A stretch of 64,000 nucleotides of DNA from Eustoma russellianum (GCA_036186865.1 AP025057.1:25298042-25362041), one strand, 5' to 3'; shown: positions 10,527 to 21,969, counted from the stretch's first letter. Made by a program: numbers and translations. The notes: generated from the letters alone by a model not told the origin.

Positions 10527-13500
10527 TGTTACATCCCGAGCCATTTGGGCCACCTAATATATATACATACATTGTTATGCCCCTCATTTTTGTTTAGTGT
10601 ATAAAATACCAACATACATATTATACATATGCACATGGTAGGAAATGAAAAGCGAAAATAAAATATATAATTGCTTTACACACAAACACACACGTTAACA
10701 CATAAATATTATATAGATATTATAAATACATACATACGGCAAGTGAAGGGAAAAAAATAATAATAAAACAAAGATAAACACGGAATCCTAGGAAGAATGG
10801 GAAATAAATAGATAAGTTAAATCAAAATACAAATTCAAATTAAACTAGAAAAAGATAACATAATTAACTTAGGATTTTTACCAAAAAAAAAAAAACCCTG
10901 CATATATCTATACACACAACACACAAGAATTATACCCTAATTCTTATAGCCAAAAAAAAACGGCCAGCCCCCTCACAGCACAACCGATTATTTTCCTCCA
11001 CCAACATCAAGTTTTGTCGCCAGCTTTTATGAGCAATTCCATCAAATTCTTGGTTCATTCCATCCCAACTCTTCGCGTAGTACGTATAATCGAGACACGA
11101 GAGGCAAGTATCCTTGCTATATTTTCTATGTATTTATAAAGTTATTATGCTATTTTTTATATCAAATCAGATCATGCATTCCTAATTGTGATTTGTATAG
11201 ATTGTTGTTATACGTATGTAATCGTTGTAAATATGATCGGTTGTATATGTATGTATATATAAGATTGAATCTTGTACGTATTTGGGAAAAAAAAGTGCCG
11301 AAAATTATATATTTTGCAACAATATCAGTAGTTGCATATTCATGCACAATGTTTACATTTGCTTATGGTTTCATAGTTGCTGCTGTCAAGTTTTCAAACT
11401 ATTTCTCTTTAACATCCTTTTTGTTATAACGGGTGCAGCAACATTCTTTTATAAAACCATAACCATTAACGTAAAACTTAATTACTTATATTTACAAACA
11501 ATGGTTATTGTTATTATATAAGATAATTTGAAAAAGGTTAGCTATTGGTACAATGTTTATTTTTAAATGAGTTGAAAAATGTTACTTATTTGTATGGTTA
11601 TGAGTGCTAATTATATTTTTATAACTTAGTGGTATTCTTGAAAACTGGCGGAGTGGCCATTAGATGTGAAATGGTGTTATAATATATATAAAAAAAAGAG
11701 ATTCAAGATTTTGCCGTGAGCCCTTAGGAGAGGAATGAAGTGATTTTCAATTTGATTTTTCATCCGTTCTTCGTGTAGTACGTTTTAATTGAAGCAAGAG
11801 GTAAGTACCCTTACTATATTTGCTATGATTTTTACAAACTATACAATATTATTTTCGGTATCAAACATGGATTATGCATAAGTATATGTGATTGCATAGA
11901 TGAATGAATTTATATGGATATATGGTTGTGTCGCACTCATATTTGAAATATATATATACGGCATGATGTTATGGATGGGCAGCCGAAGTTTCTTTACCAA
12001 AAATAAAGAATATCATTGTTGAATTACTATAGGAATACATAAATATATATATTAACTTGTGTTTGAATTGTTAAAAAGGGGCATATTCACTGGAGTAAGA
12101 ATTGGAGGGCAAACTAAATTGTTTAATGGGTCTCGGTAATGAATCTTACAGTACACATGTATAATTGCAGGTTATGAGGTTTTGTATTATTGAGGGTGTA
12201 AACATAATATGCTAGGTGGATATATTTATGTGTATATATATACGTGCTGTTTTTCCGAGCCTAATATGTATATGTTGGTATGAAAAATAGGAAGAAAAAA
12301 ATAGAAAACTACGAACTAATTATTTTAAGTAAGCCAAATTAACCTTTATTATTAGGTATTGATGTTTTTACTACAATTGTTTAGATTCGAGCCTAGAGGA
12401 GAAGGAAGTTAATTCGTCAAAAAGGTAGGTGCCTCTTCCCCCCTCAAACGAATATGATTCATGCATGCTTTGATGGTATATTAATGTGTTTCGTTGCTTT
12501 ATTTGTTTAAGTTGTAAATTGTGTTTCGTTGTTTTTATTTGTTTAAGTTGTTAATTTTGTATATGTTGGAAAGCATGAGATATATTGTTTATGTCTGCTA
12601 TGTGCATGTATGTGTGTGAAATTGGTGGTATGATTGAATCGAAAACAAAATACCCTTAAAGAATTGGGGAAAAAGGGAACTTTTACATTAGGATCCTTTA
12701 AAAAAAAAAGTTGTGTGTTGGCCTTAGAATAGGTTCCTATAGACTGGAAATAGGAGAAAATGGGGGTTGGGATCGAAAAACAAATCACAGCGCGGGTTGC
12801 CACTGGTGGAACATCCAATTAAATGAATAAATAAACAATTAAATTTAAGCAGAGAACAGGCCGGCCAACGGACCGGGTCGACTGGCCAGCGGGTCGGACC
12901 GAAGGCGGCCCATTACTCTCTCAAACAAAAAATGTATATGGTCTGGCAGATCAGGCCAGGAAAACATAATTACATATCAATAAGAATTCAAATAAATTCA
13001 AGAAATATAAAAGGTTAAAATTAAATTATTTTCACTTAATTTCTGAAGTTTGGTAAATTTAAGTAATTAAAAATTAATAGTAATAAATAGAATTAAATAA
13101 GGGAAAATTAGTAGAAAATTCTAGAAAATTAGAACAAGCTAAGGAAAAATAAAAGGAATGCTAAATAACCCCTTTCCAATATTCGTAAATTTTATGAAGC
13201 CAAATATTGAGTGCCGGAGATGGTGAGGATGGGCGTACGGGCCCCAGACGACTAGTGTTGAGTGCCGGAGTTGGTGAGGATGGGCGTACGGGCCCCAGGC
13301 GATTTTGTTGTTGCATTCATGGCACGTGCATTGCATTGGGAGTGGGCTGAGATGTACGGGTCTCAGACGCTCGAGTGAAGAGGACCATGGTGTACGGGCC
13401 ATGAGTATGTGATTATGATGGACCATGGTGTACGGGCCATGAGTATGTGATTATGATGGACCATGGTGTACGAGCCATGAGTATGTGATTATGGTGGATC

Positions 13501-14265
13501 GTGGTGCACGGGCCACGGGCATCGGTTGGGGTGGATCGTGGTGCACGGGCCACGGGCATCCGCAAGGGTGGATTGTAGTGCACGGGCTACAGGCATCCAG
13601 TCAATCCCGGGATCATGCATTGCATATAGGTCTAGGGCATATTGCATGACATGATTCTTGTTGCGTGTGACACGTTATTTGAGCATGCATCACGTACTTG
13701 CGCATTTTTATGTGGAGTGCTTTACTTACCGCATTTACTTTATCTGATGCATGTTATCTTATATTTATGTGCTATGTGTTATATCATGTTATGTGCTATG
13801 TGTTATATCATGTTTATGTGCTATGTGGCTATATCATTTCGGTATGTACGTTTTGTATTTGTTTGAGGCGGGCATCTACTGGGTGATTTCTGTCACTCAC
13901 CCCTACTTCCCAGGTGAACCGGATGAGGACTACGAGTGTATCTTCGTTGAGGACGGGACGGACATAGCGGAATGGGCTAGTTGATAGCTGCAGCTAGGTT
14001 ACCAAGGGGCTCTGCAACTGTTTGTGTTTACTTATACTTTGGGGATTTTTCACATACTTCTTAGTACTTTTATTATCAGAGTTTTATTCGGTAATGTAAA
14101 GACGATTATTGGAGTTTAATGTAAGTTGTGATTTACGTTTCCGCGAGAAAAATTTCTACGTTATTTCTGACGTGTAAGAGATTGATTCGACGCCTTGTAT
14201 TCTCCTCAGCGAGATACGGCGGGTGCACTGTTCCCGATGCTAGGGTTCGGGAGCGGGGCGCTACA
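10527..14265 (+). repeat. G 5' LTR
   Basis: The LTR is 3739 bp, starts TGTTACATCCCGAGCC and ends GGGGCGCTACA. It contains no conserved protein. Landmarks are a run of A near 10880, two direct repeats of about 51 bp around 13206-13305, a minisatellite at 13382-13598, and a CACTCACCCCTACTTCCC segment near 13893 that resembles the same region of solo LTR E2. Small open frames in it recur in the 3' LTR simply because the LTRs are duplicates. Confidence 0.95.
13382..13598. repeat. Minisatellite in G 5' LTR
   Basis: Three 38-bp units start at 13382, 13420 and 13458 (core GGACCATGGTGTACGGGCC), followed by two diverged units of about 37 bp (GGATCGTGGTGCACGGGCC) from 13496 and a partial unit from 13570. 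Each unit contains a short inverted repeat, CCATGG...GGGCCATG. The 3' LTR copy is at 18873-19089. Third-unit bases differ at one site between the LTRs (CGAGCC against CGGGCC). Confidence 0.9.
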
Positions 14266-14267
14266 GG

Positions 14268-14280
14268 TGGTATCAGAGCC
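14268..14280 (+). other. G primer-binding site
   Basis: TGGTATCAGAGCC lies two bases after the LTR end and matches the 3' end of plant initiator-Met tRNA. It is intact, which fits recent mobilisation. Confidence 0.93.
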
Positions 14281-14540
14281 GAGGCTTCAGATCCGCCTTG
14301 GAAACGCAGGATTAATTAGATCACTTAGACACAAGTTATGATCTTTTGTAAAATTTCGACTTTACCCCTAATAAACAAAGTAGACTTAAGATATGATCAT
14401 AGACCTAGGTTATGATTGGGTTAAGGGAGGTGTGCGCCGATGGTTAGCTTTCCTTGTCTAACTATCGATTTATCGGCTTTCAAACTTTCAACTTATTATT
14501 GACTAATCTGATTTCTTCTCATGAACTTGGAATTACAGAA

Positions 14541-14830
14541 ATGCCTCCACGACGTGAGCCAGCTGGAAATGGTGGTGACAACCACCAGAATCAGGGGATC
14601 ATCCCCAAGCATTTGAAGATACGATAGTCACCGTGACCAACACTTTAGCACAGTAGCACCAGCGGCTAAACTGGCATGACCGCTTCTACCACCACCTCAC
14701 TCGGACCTGAGATTCTTCGACAAGGACATGTGGAGCAGTGATGGCGACGCAGAACTGACACCGCCGATCACTTGGATCTAATTCTGGAATGAGTTTAAGA
14801 AGTACTACGCGTTCGGCAGTGCGATCTTTC
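14541..14830 (+). pseudogene. G gag remnant (gypsy type)
   Basis: Only the beginning of gag survives. It opens MPPRREPAGNGGDNHQNQG, comparable to MPPRRDNTNNGNG at the gag start of element F, so this is a family-typical N-terminus. A stop appears within about 30 codons. Later fragments such as FFDKDMW, TPPITWI and FWNEFKKYY suggest pieces of the gag core in broken frames. The remnant ends abruptly near 14830, where leader-like sequence begins. No zinc knuckle, protease, RT or integrase follows, so it cannot make a functional capsid. Confidence 0.65.
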
Positions 14831-16000
14831 AGAGCATGGCTCTAGATCCACTGCGGAAGCATAGATTTAGGTCATGATCTTAGAAATTAAGTTACGATTT
14901 TGCTCCTAAGTCAAAATCTTAGACATAAGTGATGATTTTGATTAAGAGTTGATCTGAACATTAGAGGATGATTTGAAGACAAGTACTAATCTTAGTTATA
15001 AGTGATGATTATATTCTAAGAATGATCTTAGAATTAAGAAATGTCTTAGATTTAAGTTACGATCTGTTGAGAGGTGCGCATACCTAGAACGATATGATAT
15101 CCTTGTGGTTTCGGTTAATTGTACTACCTAAGTTTTAATCATAACCTCGCATATTTCCTTAGCCGTGAAATTAGTAATCCTAAGTGAATTGTGTACAAAT
15201 TAAATTACATAAAGTACGATGTTAACCAGGATGCCTTATTGCAAGCGCTGGTTGATGCATTAATTTGGATGGGCCAGGCAGTTACTCGGAAGGTTAGGGC
15301 AACTGAAGCGGGTTCATGCCTCTACTTTGACAGTAGAGTCGGAACATGACTTGGTCTAAGTTGAGATCGTAGCTACTAAGGAATGATTTATAGTAGAATG
15401 ACAAAGCTAAGTAACGATATTGAATTTAGTGTTATCAAAATAAGTCGACGATATTAGTCTTATAAAAGATATTGATCGATAGCGACATACGAGAATCGAC
15501 TATAGTATGCGCCTTGGAATGATTAATGGTCACAACATCCTTAGTTAAGTGTTGATTTCTAAGAACATCGAGTTATTTTGCTTGAATCTAGTAGGCTTGA
15601 ATTAAAATAGTGTAAGCATGAACAAGTATTGATTGCTTTTCATGTGGGATTAAAGTAGATGAGAATTAGCAGTTGAAATAACCAAGTAAGAAAAAGTACA
15701 GTGGACCAGAGTGGCGTGTGAAAGCATGATGAATTAAAATACCCCTAAGTATGATCTTAGAATTATAAGAAGAGTAGGTTATGATCTTAAATAAGCGGAG
15801 AATAATGGACTTAGAAACTACCTTGTCAGTATACAGGAAATGATTTAGAGGTCTTAGCCTATAATAAGAAAGTGAAATGGTTACGTATCGGAATGCGCAA
15901 TGGGGGTTTAGTACGGTCATTATCTAAATGAAAGATTAAGTAGAACCATACTAAGTCCTTGATTACGCCGTATGCAAGTTTCGAGGACGAAACTTATTGT
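14831..16000 (+). other. G internal non-coding region with second leader-like segment
   Basis: From about 14831 the sequence closely follows the post-PBS leader of minus-strand element F (41603 downward): both read ATGGCTCTAGATCCAC, then GATTTAGG(T/C)CATGAT and AAGTTACGATTTT. The part to about 15070 is a degenerate array of short motifs resembling GATCTTAGAATTAAGTTA. The rest, to 15960, has no gene I can recognise; a small fragment near 15226-15280 may be old pol or gag. The end carries TTTCGAGGACGAAACTT, a usual gypsy 3'-terminal segment. Confidence 0.6.
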
Positions 16001-16013
16001 AAGGGGAGAGGTG
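16001..16013 (+). other. G polypurine tract
   Basis: AAGGGGAGAGGTG directly precedes the TGTTACATCC start of the 3' LTR. It primes plus-strand DNA synthesis and fixes the LTR boundary. Confidence 0.85.
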
Positions 16014-19000
16014 TGTTACATCCCGAGCCATTTGGGCCACCTAATATATATACATACATTGTTATGCCCCTCATTTTTGTTTAGTGTATAAAATACCTAC
16101 ATACATATTATACATATGCACATGGTAGGAAATGAAAAGCGAAAATAAAATATATAATTGCTTTACACACAAACACACACGTTAACACATAAATATTATA
16201 TAGATATTACAAATACATACATACGGCAAGTGAAGGGAAAAAAATAATAATAAAACAAAGATAAACACGGAATCCTAGGAAGAATGGGAAATAAATAGAT
16301 AAGTTAAATCAAAATACAAATTCAAATTAAACTAGGAAAAGATAACATAATTAACTTAGGATTTTTACCAAAAAAAAAAAAAACCCTGCATATATCTATA
16401 CACACAACACACAAGAATTATACCCTAATTCTTATAGCCAAAAAAAAACGGCCAGCCCCCTCACAGCACAACCGATTATTTTCCTCCACCAACATCAAGT
16501 TTTGTCGCCAGCTTTTATGAGCAATTCCATCAAATTCTTGGTTCATTCCATCCCAACTCTTCGCGTAGTACGTATAATCGAGACACGAGAGGCAAGTATC
16601 CTTGCTATATTTGCTATGTATTTATAAAGTTATTATGCTATTTTTTATATCAAATCAGATCATGCATTCCTAATTGTGATTTGTATAGATTGTTGTTATA
16701 CGTATGTAATCGTTGTAAATATGATCGGTTGTATATGTATGTATATATAAGATTGAATCTTGTACGTATTTGGGAAAAAAAAAAGTGCCGAAAATTATAT
16801 ATTTTGCAACAATATCAGTAGTTGCATATTCATGCACAATGTTTACATTTGCTTATGGTTTCATAGTTGCTGCTGTCAAGTTTTCAAACTATTTCTCTTT
16901 AACATCCTTTTTGTTATAACGGGTGCAGCAACATTCTTTTATAAAACCATAACCATTAACGTAAAACTTAATTACTTATATTTACAAACAATGGTTATTG
17001 TTATTATATAAGATAATTTGAAAAAGGTTAGCTATTGGTACAATGTTTATTTTTAAATGAGTTGAAAAATGTTACTTATTTGTATGGTTATGAGTGCTAA
17101 TTATATTTTTATAACTTAGTGGTATTCTTGAAAACTGGCGGAGTGGCCATTAGATGTGAAATGGTGTTATAATATATATAAAAAAAAAGAGATTCAAGAT
17201 TTTGCCGTGAGCCCTTAGGAGAGGAATGAAGTGATTTTCAATTTGATTTTTCATCCGTTCTTCGTGTAGTACGTTTTAATTGAAGCAAGAGGTAAGTACC
17301 CTTACTATATTTGCTATGATTTTTACAAACTATACAATATTATTTTCGGTATCAAACATGGATTATGCATAAGTATATGTGATTGCATAGATGAATGAAT
17401 TTATATGGATATATGGTTGTGTCGCACTCATATTTGAAATATATATATACGGCATGATGTTATGGATGGGCAGCCGAAGTTTCTTTACCAAAAATAAAGA
17501 ATATCATTGTTGAATTACTATAGGAATACATAAATATATATATTAACTTGTGTTTGAATTGTTAAAAAGGGGCATATTCACTGGAGTAAGAATTGGAGGG
17601 CAAACTAAATTGTTTAATGGGTCTCGGTAATGAATCTTACAGTACACATGTATAATTGCAGGTTATGAGGTTTTGTATTATTGAGGGTGTAAACATAATA
17701 TGCTAGGTGGATATATTTATGTGTATATATACGTGCTGTTTTTCCGAGCCTAATATGTATATGTTGGTATGAAAAATAGGAAGAAAAAAAATAGAAAACT
17801 ACGAACTAATTATTTTAAGTAAGCCAAATTAACCTTTATTATTAGGTATTGATGTTTTTACTACAATTGTTTAGATTCGAGCCTAGAGGAGAAGGAAGTT
17901 AATTCGTCAAAAAGGTAGGTGCCTCTTCCCCCCCTCAAACGAATATGATTCATGCATGCTTTGATGGTATATTAATGTGTTTCGTTGCTTTATTTGTTTA
18001 AGTTGTAAATTGTGTTTCGTTGTTTTTATTTGTTTAAGTTGTTAATTTTGTATATGTTGGAAAGCATGAGATATATTGTTTATGTCTGCTATGTGCATGT
18101 ATGTGTGTGAAATTGGTGGTATGATTGAATCGAAAACAAAATACCCTTAAAGAATTGGGGAAAAAGGGAACTTTTACATTAGGATCCTTTAAAAAAAAAA
18201 GTTGTGTGTTGGCCTTAGAATAGGTTCCTATAGACTGGAAATAGGAGAAAATGGGGGTTGGGATCGAAAAACAAATCACAGCGCGGGTTGCCACTGGTGG
18301 AACATCCAATTAAATGAATAAATAAACAATTAAATTTAAGCAGAGAACAGGCCGGCCAACGGACCGGGTCGACTGGCCAGCGGGTCGGACCGAAGGCGGC
18401 CCATTACTCTCTCAAACAAAAAATGTATATGGTCTGGCAGATCAGGCCAGGAAAACATAATTACATATCAATAAGAATTCAAATAAATTCAAGAAATATA
18501 AAAGGTTAAAATTAAATTATTTTCACTTAATTTCTGAAGTTTGGTAAATTTAAGTAATTAAAAATTAATAGTAATAAATAGAATTAAATAAGGGAAAATT
18601 AGTAGAAAATTCTAGAAAATTAGAACAAGCTAAGGAAAAATAAAAGGAATGCTAAATAACCCCTTTCCAATATTCGTAAATTTTATGAAGCCAAATATTG
18701 AGTGCCGGAGATGGTGAGGATGGGCGTACGGGCCCCAGACGACTAGTGTTGAGTGCCGGAGTTGGTGAGGATGGGCGTACGGGCCCCAGGCGATTTTGTT
18801 GTTGCATTCATGGCACGTGCATTGCATTGGGAGTGGGCTGAGATGTACGGGTCTCAGACGCTCGAGTGAAGAGGACCATGGTGTACGGGCCATGAGTATG
18901 TGATTATGATGGACCATGGTGTACGGGCCATGAGTATGTGATTATGATGGACCATGGTGTACGGGCCATGAGTATGTGATTATGGTGGATCGTGGTGCAC

Positions 19001-19756
19001 GGGCCACGGGCATCGGTTGGGGTGGATCGTGGTGCACGGGCCACGGGCATCCGCAAGGGTGGATTGTAGTGCACGGGCTACAGGCATCCAGTCAATCCCG
19101 GGATCATGCATTGCATATAGGTCTAGGGCATATTGCATGACATGATTCTTGTTGCGTGTGACACGTTATTTGAGCATGCATCACGTACTTGCGCATTTTT
19201 ATGTGGAGTGCTTTACTTACCGCATTTACTTTATCTGATGCATGTTATCTTATATTTATGTGCTATGTGTTATATCATGTTATGTGCTATGTGTTATATC
19301 ATGTTTATGTGCTATGTGGCTATATCATTTCGGTATGTACGTTTTGTATTTGTTTGAGGCGGGCATCTACTGGGTGATTTCTGTCACTCACCCCTACTTC
19401 CCAGGTGAACCGGATGAGGACTACGAGTGTATCTTCGTTGAGGACGGGACGGACATAGCGGAATGGGCTAGTTGATAGCTGCAGCTAGGTTACCAAGGGG
19501 CTCTGCAACTGTTTGTGTTTACTTATACTTTGGGGATTTTTCACATACTTCTTAGTACTTTTATTATCAGAGTTTTATTCGGTAATGTAAAGACGATTAT
19601 TGGAGTTTAATGTAAGTTGTGATTTACGTTTCCGCGAGAAAAATTTCTACGTTATTTCTGACGTGTAAGAGATTGATTCGACGCCTTGTATTCTCCTCAG
19701 CGAGATACGGCGGGTGCACTGTTCCCGATGCTAGGGTTCGGGAGCGGGGCGCTACA
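16014..19756 (+). repeat. G 3' LTR
   Basis: A 3743-bp copy of the 5' LTR. Differences seen by eye are single bases (for example CCAACAT/CCTACAT near the start, TTTTCT/TTTGCT further in, and one base in the third minisatellite unit) and length changes in A, C and TA runs. The terminal CTACA is followed by the CTGGG TSD. Confidence 0.95.
18873..19089. repeat. Minisatellite in G 3' LTR
   Basis: The same 38/37-bp array as at 13382-13598, offset by exactly 5491 bases. Unit number is unchanged between the two LTRs. Confidence 0.9.
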
Positions 19757-19761
19757 CTGGG

Positions 19762-21119
19762 GTTCAATGACTAACTACTCTGTTCAACCTTATTTTCAAA
19801 ACAGGTAAAATGCAGATGAGTGGAGAAGGAGCGTAGTGGTCCCTCTATATAAGAAAAAAGGAGTCGCAAAGTATTGTGGGAATTATAGGGGGATTAAATT
19901 GCTAAGTCATACAATGAAGTTATGAGAGAGAGTAATCGACACTAAAGTTAGGGAAGAAACTCAAGTTACGGTAAATCAGTTTGGTTTTATGTCAGGACGG
20001 TCAACTACGGAAGCAATACACATTTTAAGGAGACTGATGGAGAAGTATAGGGAGAAGAAGCGCGATCTACATATGGTTTTCATCGATCTCGAAAAAGCGT
20101 ATGATAGTGTACCACGCAAACTGATATGGGATAGTCTGGATGCAAGAGGGGTTCCTATGAAGTATATAGACATAATTAGGGATATGTATGTTAGGACGAA
20201 AACAACTGTTCATACGCCTGTAGGGAATACGGATTTCTTTCCAGTGGAGGTAGGCCTCCATCAAGGGTCCACTTTGAGCCCATTCCTTTTTGCAGTTGTC
20301 CTAGATTTGTTGTCAAAGTTGATCCAAGAGACAGTCCCATGGTGTATGCTTTTTGCTGACGATATTGTATTAGTCGTGGAAAGCAGACATAACCTGAGTA
20401 TGAGACTAGAGGAGTGGCGAGGTGCTTTAGAGAGAAAAGGCCTAAGGATTAGTCGTTCCAAGACTAAATATCTGCACTGCGACTTCAGCGGCGCAGCCGA
20501 CGATAAGAATAGCCAACTCATCATCGAGGGTCAAGTGGTCCCAAAGGTAATTAAGTTCAAGTACCCAGGATCATTTGTACAGAACGATGGAGAGATAGAG
20601 AGTGACGTAACACAACGAATTCAGGCAGGTTGGTGTGAGTGGAGGGCAGCCTCAGGGGTGCTGTGTAACAAGAATTTTCCAATTAAATTAAAGGGAAAAT
20701 TTTATAGGGTGGCAGTACGGCCGGCAATGTTATATGGAACAGAATGCTGGGCCATCAAGAGGACACAATCACAGAAGATGGAAGTGGCAGAGATGAAGAT
20801 GTTGAGGTGGATGTGTGGGCATACGAGGCTAGACAAGATAAGAAATGAGGTATACAGAGAAAGGTTAGGAGTGACTAGTGTAACAGATAAGATAAGAGAG
20901 GGAAGACTGAGATGGCTTGGGCATGTCAAGAGGAGACAGACAACGTCGTCTGTCAGAACAATTGAAAACCTCACTGTAGAAGGGAAGAGGAATAAAGGCA
21001 GACCCAAACTGACGTGGGATGAGCAGATTAGGCATGACTTACTAGAGTTGCACCTCTCTGAGGGCATGTTCCAGGATAGGAGTTCGTGGAGGCAGAGGAT
21101 TAAGGTTAAGGAGGGATAG
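19762..21119 (+). pseudogene. LINE M reverse transcriptase and C-terminal region
   Basis: The continuation of the polyprotein after G. Motifs: KYCGNYRGIKLLSH, VNQFGFMSGRSTTEAI, MVFIDLEKAYDSVPR (first catalytic Asp), GLHQGSTLSPFLFAVVLD, and the catalytic FADDIVLV (FADD at 20352-20363). The C-terminal part has EMKMLRWMCGHTR, IREGRLRWLGHVKRR and RGRPK-like KGRPKLTWDEQI, characteristic of RTE-clade LINEs. The stretch 19989-21119 is an uninterrupted 376-codon frame with its natural stop at 21117. Upstream, a small indel near 19812 shifts the DEWRR motif and a TGA near 19923 replaces the Trp of KLWERVID. The RT itself is unusually well preserved for a dead copy. Confidence 0.93.
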
Positions 21120-21593
21120 ACAGGATATAGGGTATCTTAGAGCATACTTAGATGATTAGATAGTATTTGCACTTTAGGTTGACTTTGCATATTTTGTTTT
21201 GGTCTTATCATTTCAATTATTTGTGCATGTGCATTATTATGACTATGTTAATAGCGGAAGACTTTTGTACATGTTTAAGTTGGCTTTGCACTTGTTTGTT
21301 TATGTTCTGTCGTTGTTTTATATTATATGTACATATACACGTTAGAAGTATTTTAATATCGGCAGCATCTTGTTTGTATTTCCTGAATTACCTCACTAAC
21401 ACACTAGCACATCCTAACCATAGTATTAAGCCGTTTATGCAGGTACATATAGAGCCGGGGGTCTCACTGGAAGCAAACTCTCTATCCCTTGTGATAGAGG
21501 TATTGTTTGCCTGCCATTTACCCTCCTCAGATCCTAGCGACAGCTTGTGCTATCGTTGACAAATACTGGGCTCGATTGATTGATTGATTGATA
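21120..21593 (+). other. LINE M 3' UTR and GATT-repeat tail
   Basis: There is no coding signal. The stretch ends CTGGGCTC followed by about four GATT units (about 21574-21591) directly before the right TSD. Short simple-repeat tails in place of poly(A) are known for RTE LINEs. Confidence 0.85.
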
Positions 21594-21612
21594 TATTTAA
21601 ATCATGCATTTT
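21594..21612. repeat. Target-site duplication of LINE M, right copy
   Basis: An exact copy of the 19 bases at 7987-8005; the L LTR resumes here and ends at 21641. Confidence 0.92.
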
Positions 21613-21641
21613 GTAATCACTCAAACCCCTTTTTCTCTACA

Positions 21642-21969
21642 AATACATGGCTCTTAGTCTTTGCTGCATACAACTACTATGGCTAAAACAACAAATCTCA
21701 AATTTTGGCATAGTTGTAAATCAAATTCCTATATACTGTGATAGTATGAGTGCTATTAACTTGCCTAAGAACCCTGTTTTACATTCTAAGGCAAAACATA
21801 TAGGCGTAAGATATCATTTTATTCGTGATCATGAAATAGTGGTGATATCATTATAGAGCATATTCGTACTGAAGCACAAGTAGCCAATATATTCGCCAAA
21901 GCACTTAATCAAGAGACGTATGAAAATTTACGTTCTAAATTAGGTACGATTTCTGTTGATATATTATAA
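21642..21969 (+). pseudogene. C RNase H, C-terminal part
   Basis: The translation reads MALSLCCIQLLWLKQQISNFG, YCDSMSAINLPKNPVLHSKAKHIGVRYHFIRDH, then after a frameshift near 21838 IIEHIRTEAQVANIFAKALNQETYENLRSKLGTISVDIL and a stop at 21967-21969. This matches the copia RNase H end of B (31700-32105) motif by motif. The N-terminal half, with the SDAD and SKKQ motifs, is missing because L inserted at the EY-MALS position. Confidence 0.88.

Larger units (their letters stand above)
10527..19756 (+). mobile_element. Element G: young non-autonomous Ty3/gypsy element (LARD-like)
   Basis: A 9230-bp element with two 3.74-kb LTRs, a perfect 5-bp TSD, PBS and PPT, but only 1748 bp of internal DNA. The only coding trace is a gag start followed by a rearranged, non-coding leader-like segment. 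No protease, RT or integrase is present. Comparing the LTRs by eye I find about five substitutions and several homopolymer or dinucleotide length changes, so insertion is very recent; it is probably the youngest event in the window. It must have been copied by proteins of an autonomous relative. Assignment to gypsy rests on the LTR ends, the MPPRR gag start shared with F, and the terminal TTCGAGGACGAAACTT segment before the PPT, common at the 3' end of plant gypsy internal regions. Confidence 0.93.
8006..21593 (+). mobile_element. Element M: RTE-clade LINE, nearly full length, split by gypsy G
   Basis: A non-LTR retrotransposon of about 4.35 kb (8006-10526 plus 19762-21593) encoding one endonuclease-RT polyprotein and ending in a GATT microsatellite instead of poly(A). 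Both features are typical of plant RTE elements. It is flanked by an exact 19-bp TSD and lies inside the 5' LTR of L. The sequence between the left TSD and the coding region looks like a real 5' UTR, so 5' truncation is small or absent. Frameshifts and nonsense codons make it inactive. Gypsy element G later inserted between the linker and RT, duplicating CTGGG. Confidence 0.9.
1..21641 (-). mobile_element. Element L: Ty1/copia (SIRE/Opie-like), 5' part, minus strand
   Basis: Reading leftward from its 5' LTR (5002-21641) the element has a tRNA-iMet-type PBS, gag, protease, integrase, RT and RNase H, and it runs off the left edge inside RNase H. The order PR-IN-RT-RH defines Ty1/copia. The gag opening, the protease context and the YVDDIIFGS RT motif resemble the SIRE/Opie lineage; the lineage name is inference. 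Its LTR is split by LINE M. On the right it abuts the RNase H gene of element C, in opposite orientation, at a codon near the usual AEY-(I/M)ALS motif, so L inserted into C. The five bases next to the LTR (AATAC, 21642-21646) should recur at the unseen left end. Protease through RT lie in one frame broken only by stops, so the copy is fairly recent but dead. Confidence 0.88.
5002..21641 (-). repeat. L 5' LTR, interrupted by LINE M and gypsy G
   Basis: The LTR occupies 5002-8005 and 21613-21641 (about 3033 bp once the LINE and one TSD copy are removed). On the minus strand it begins TGTAGAGAAAAAGGGG and ends ...CCTACA beside the PBS. It shares landmarks with the LTRs of C, D, A and K: a TTTGAGTGATT opening, the paired AATGAACTA/TAGTTCATT dyads (near 7755-7825 here) and GCTGAAA/TTTCAGC hairpins. 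It is about 350 bp longer than those LTRs. An AT dinucleotide run sits at about 7651-7670. Short open stretches in it look like chance. Confidence 0.85.

Noticed and set aside
13382..13598. CRISPR-like regular repeats
   Set aside because: The units are directly adjacent, without unique spacers, inside a gypsy LTR of a plant genome; it is a minisatellite.
13642..13984. Overlapping small open frames, identical in a second copy at 19133-19475
   Set aside because: The copies are identical because they are the two LTRs of G. Three overlapping frames in one stretch and no motif argue against coding.
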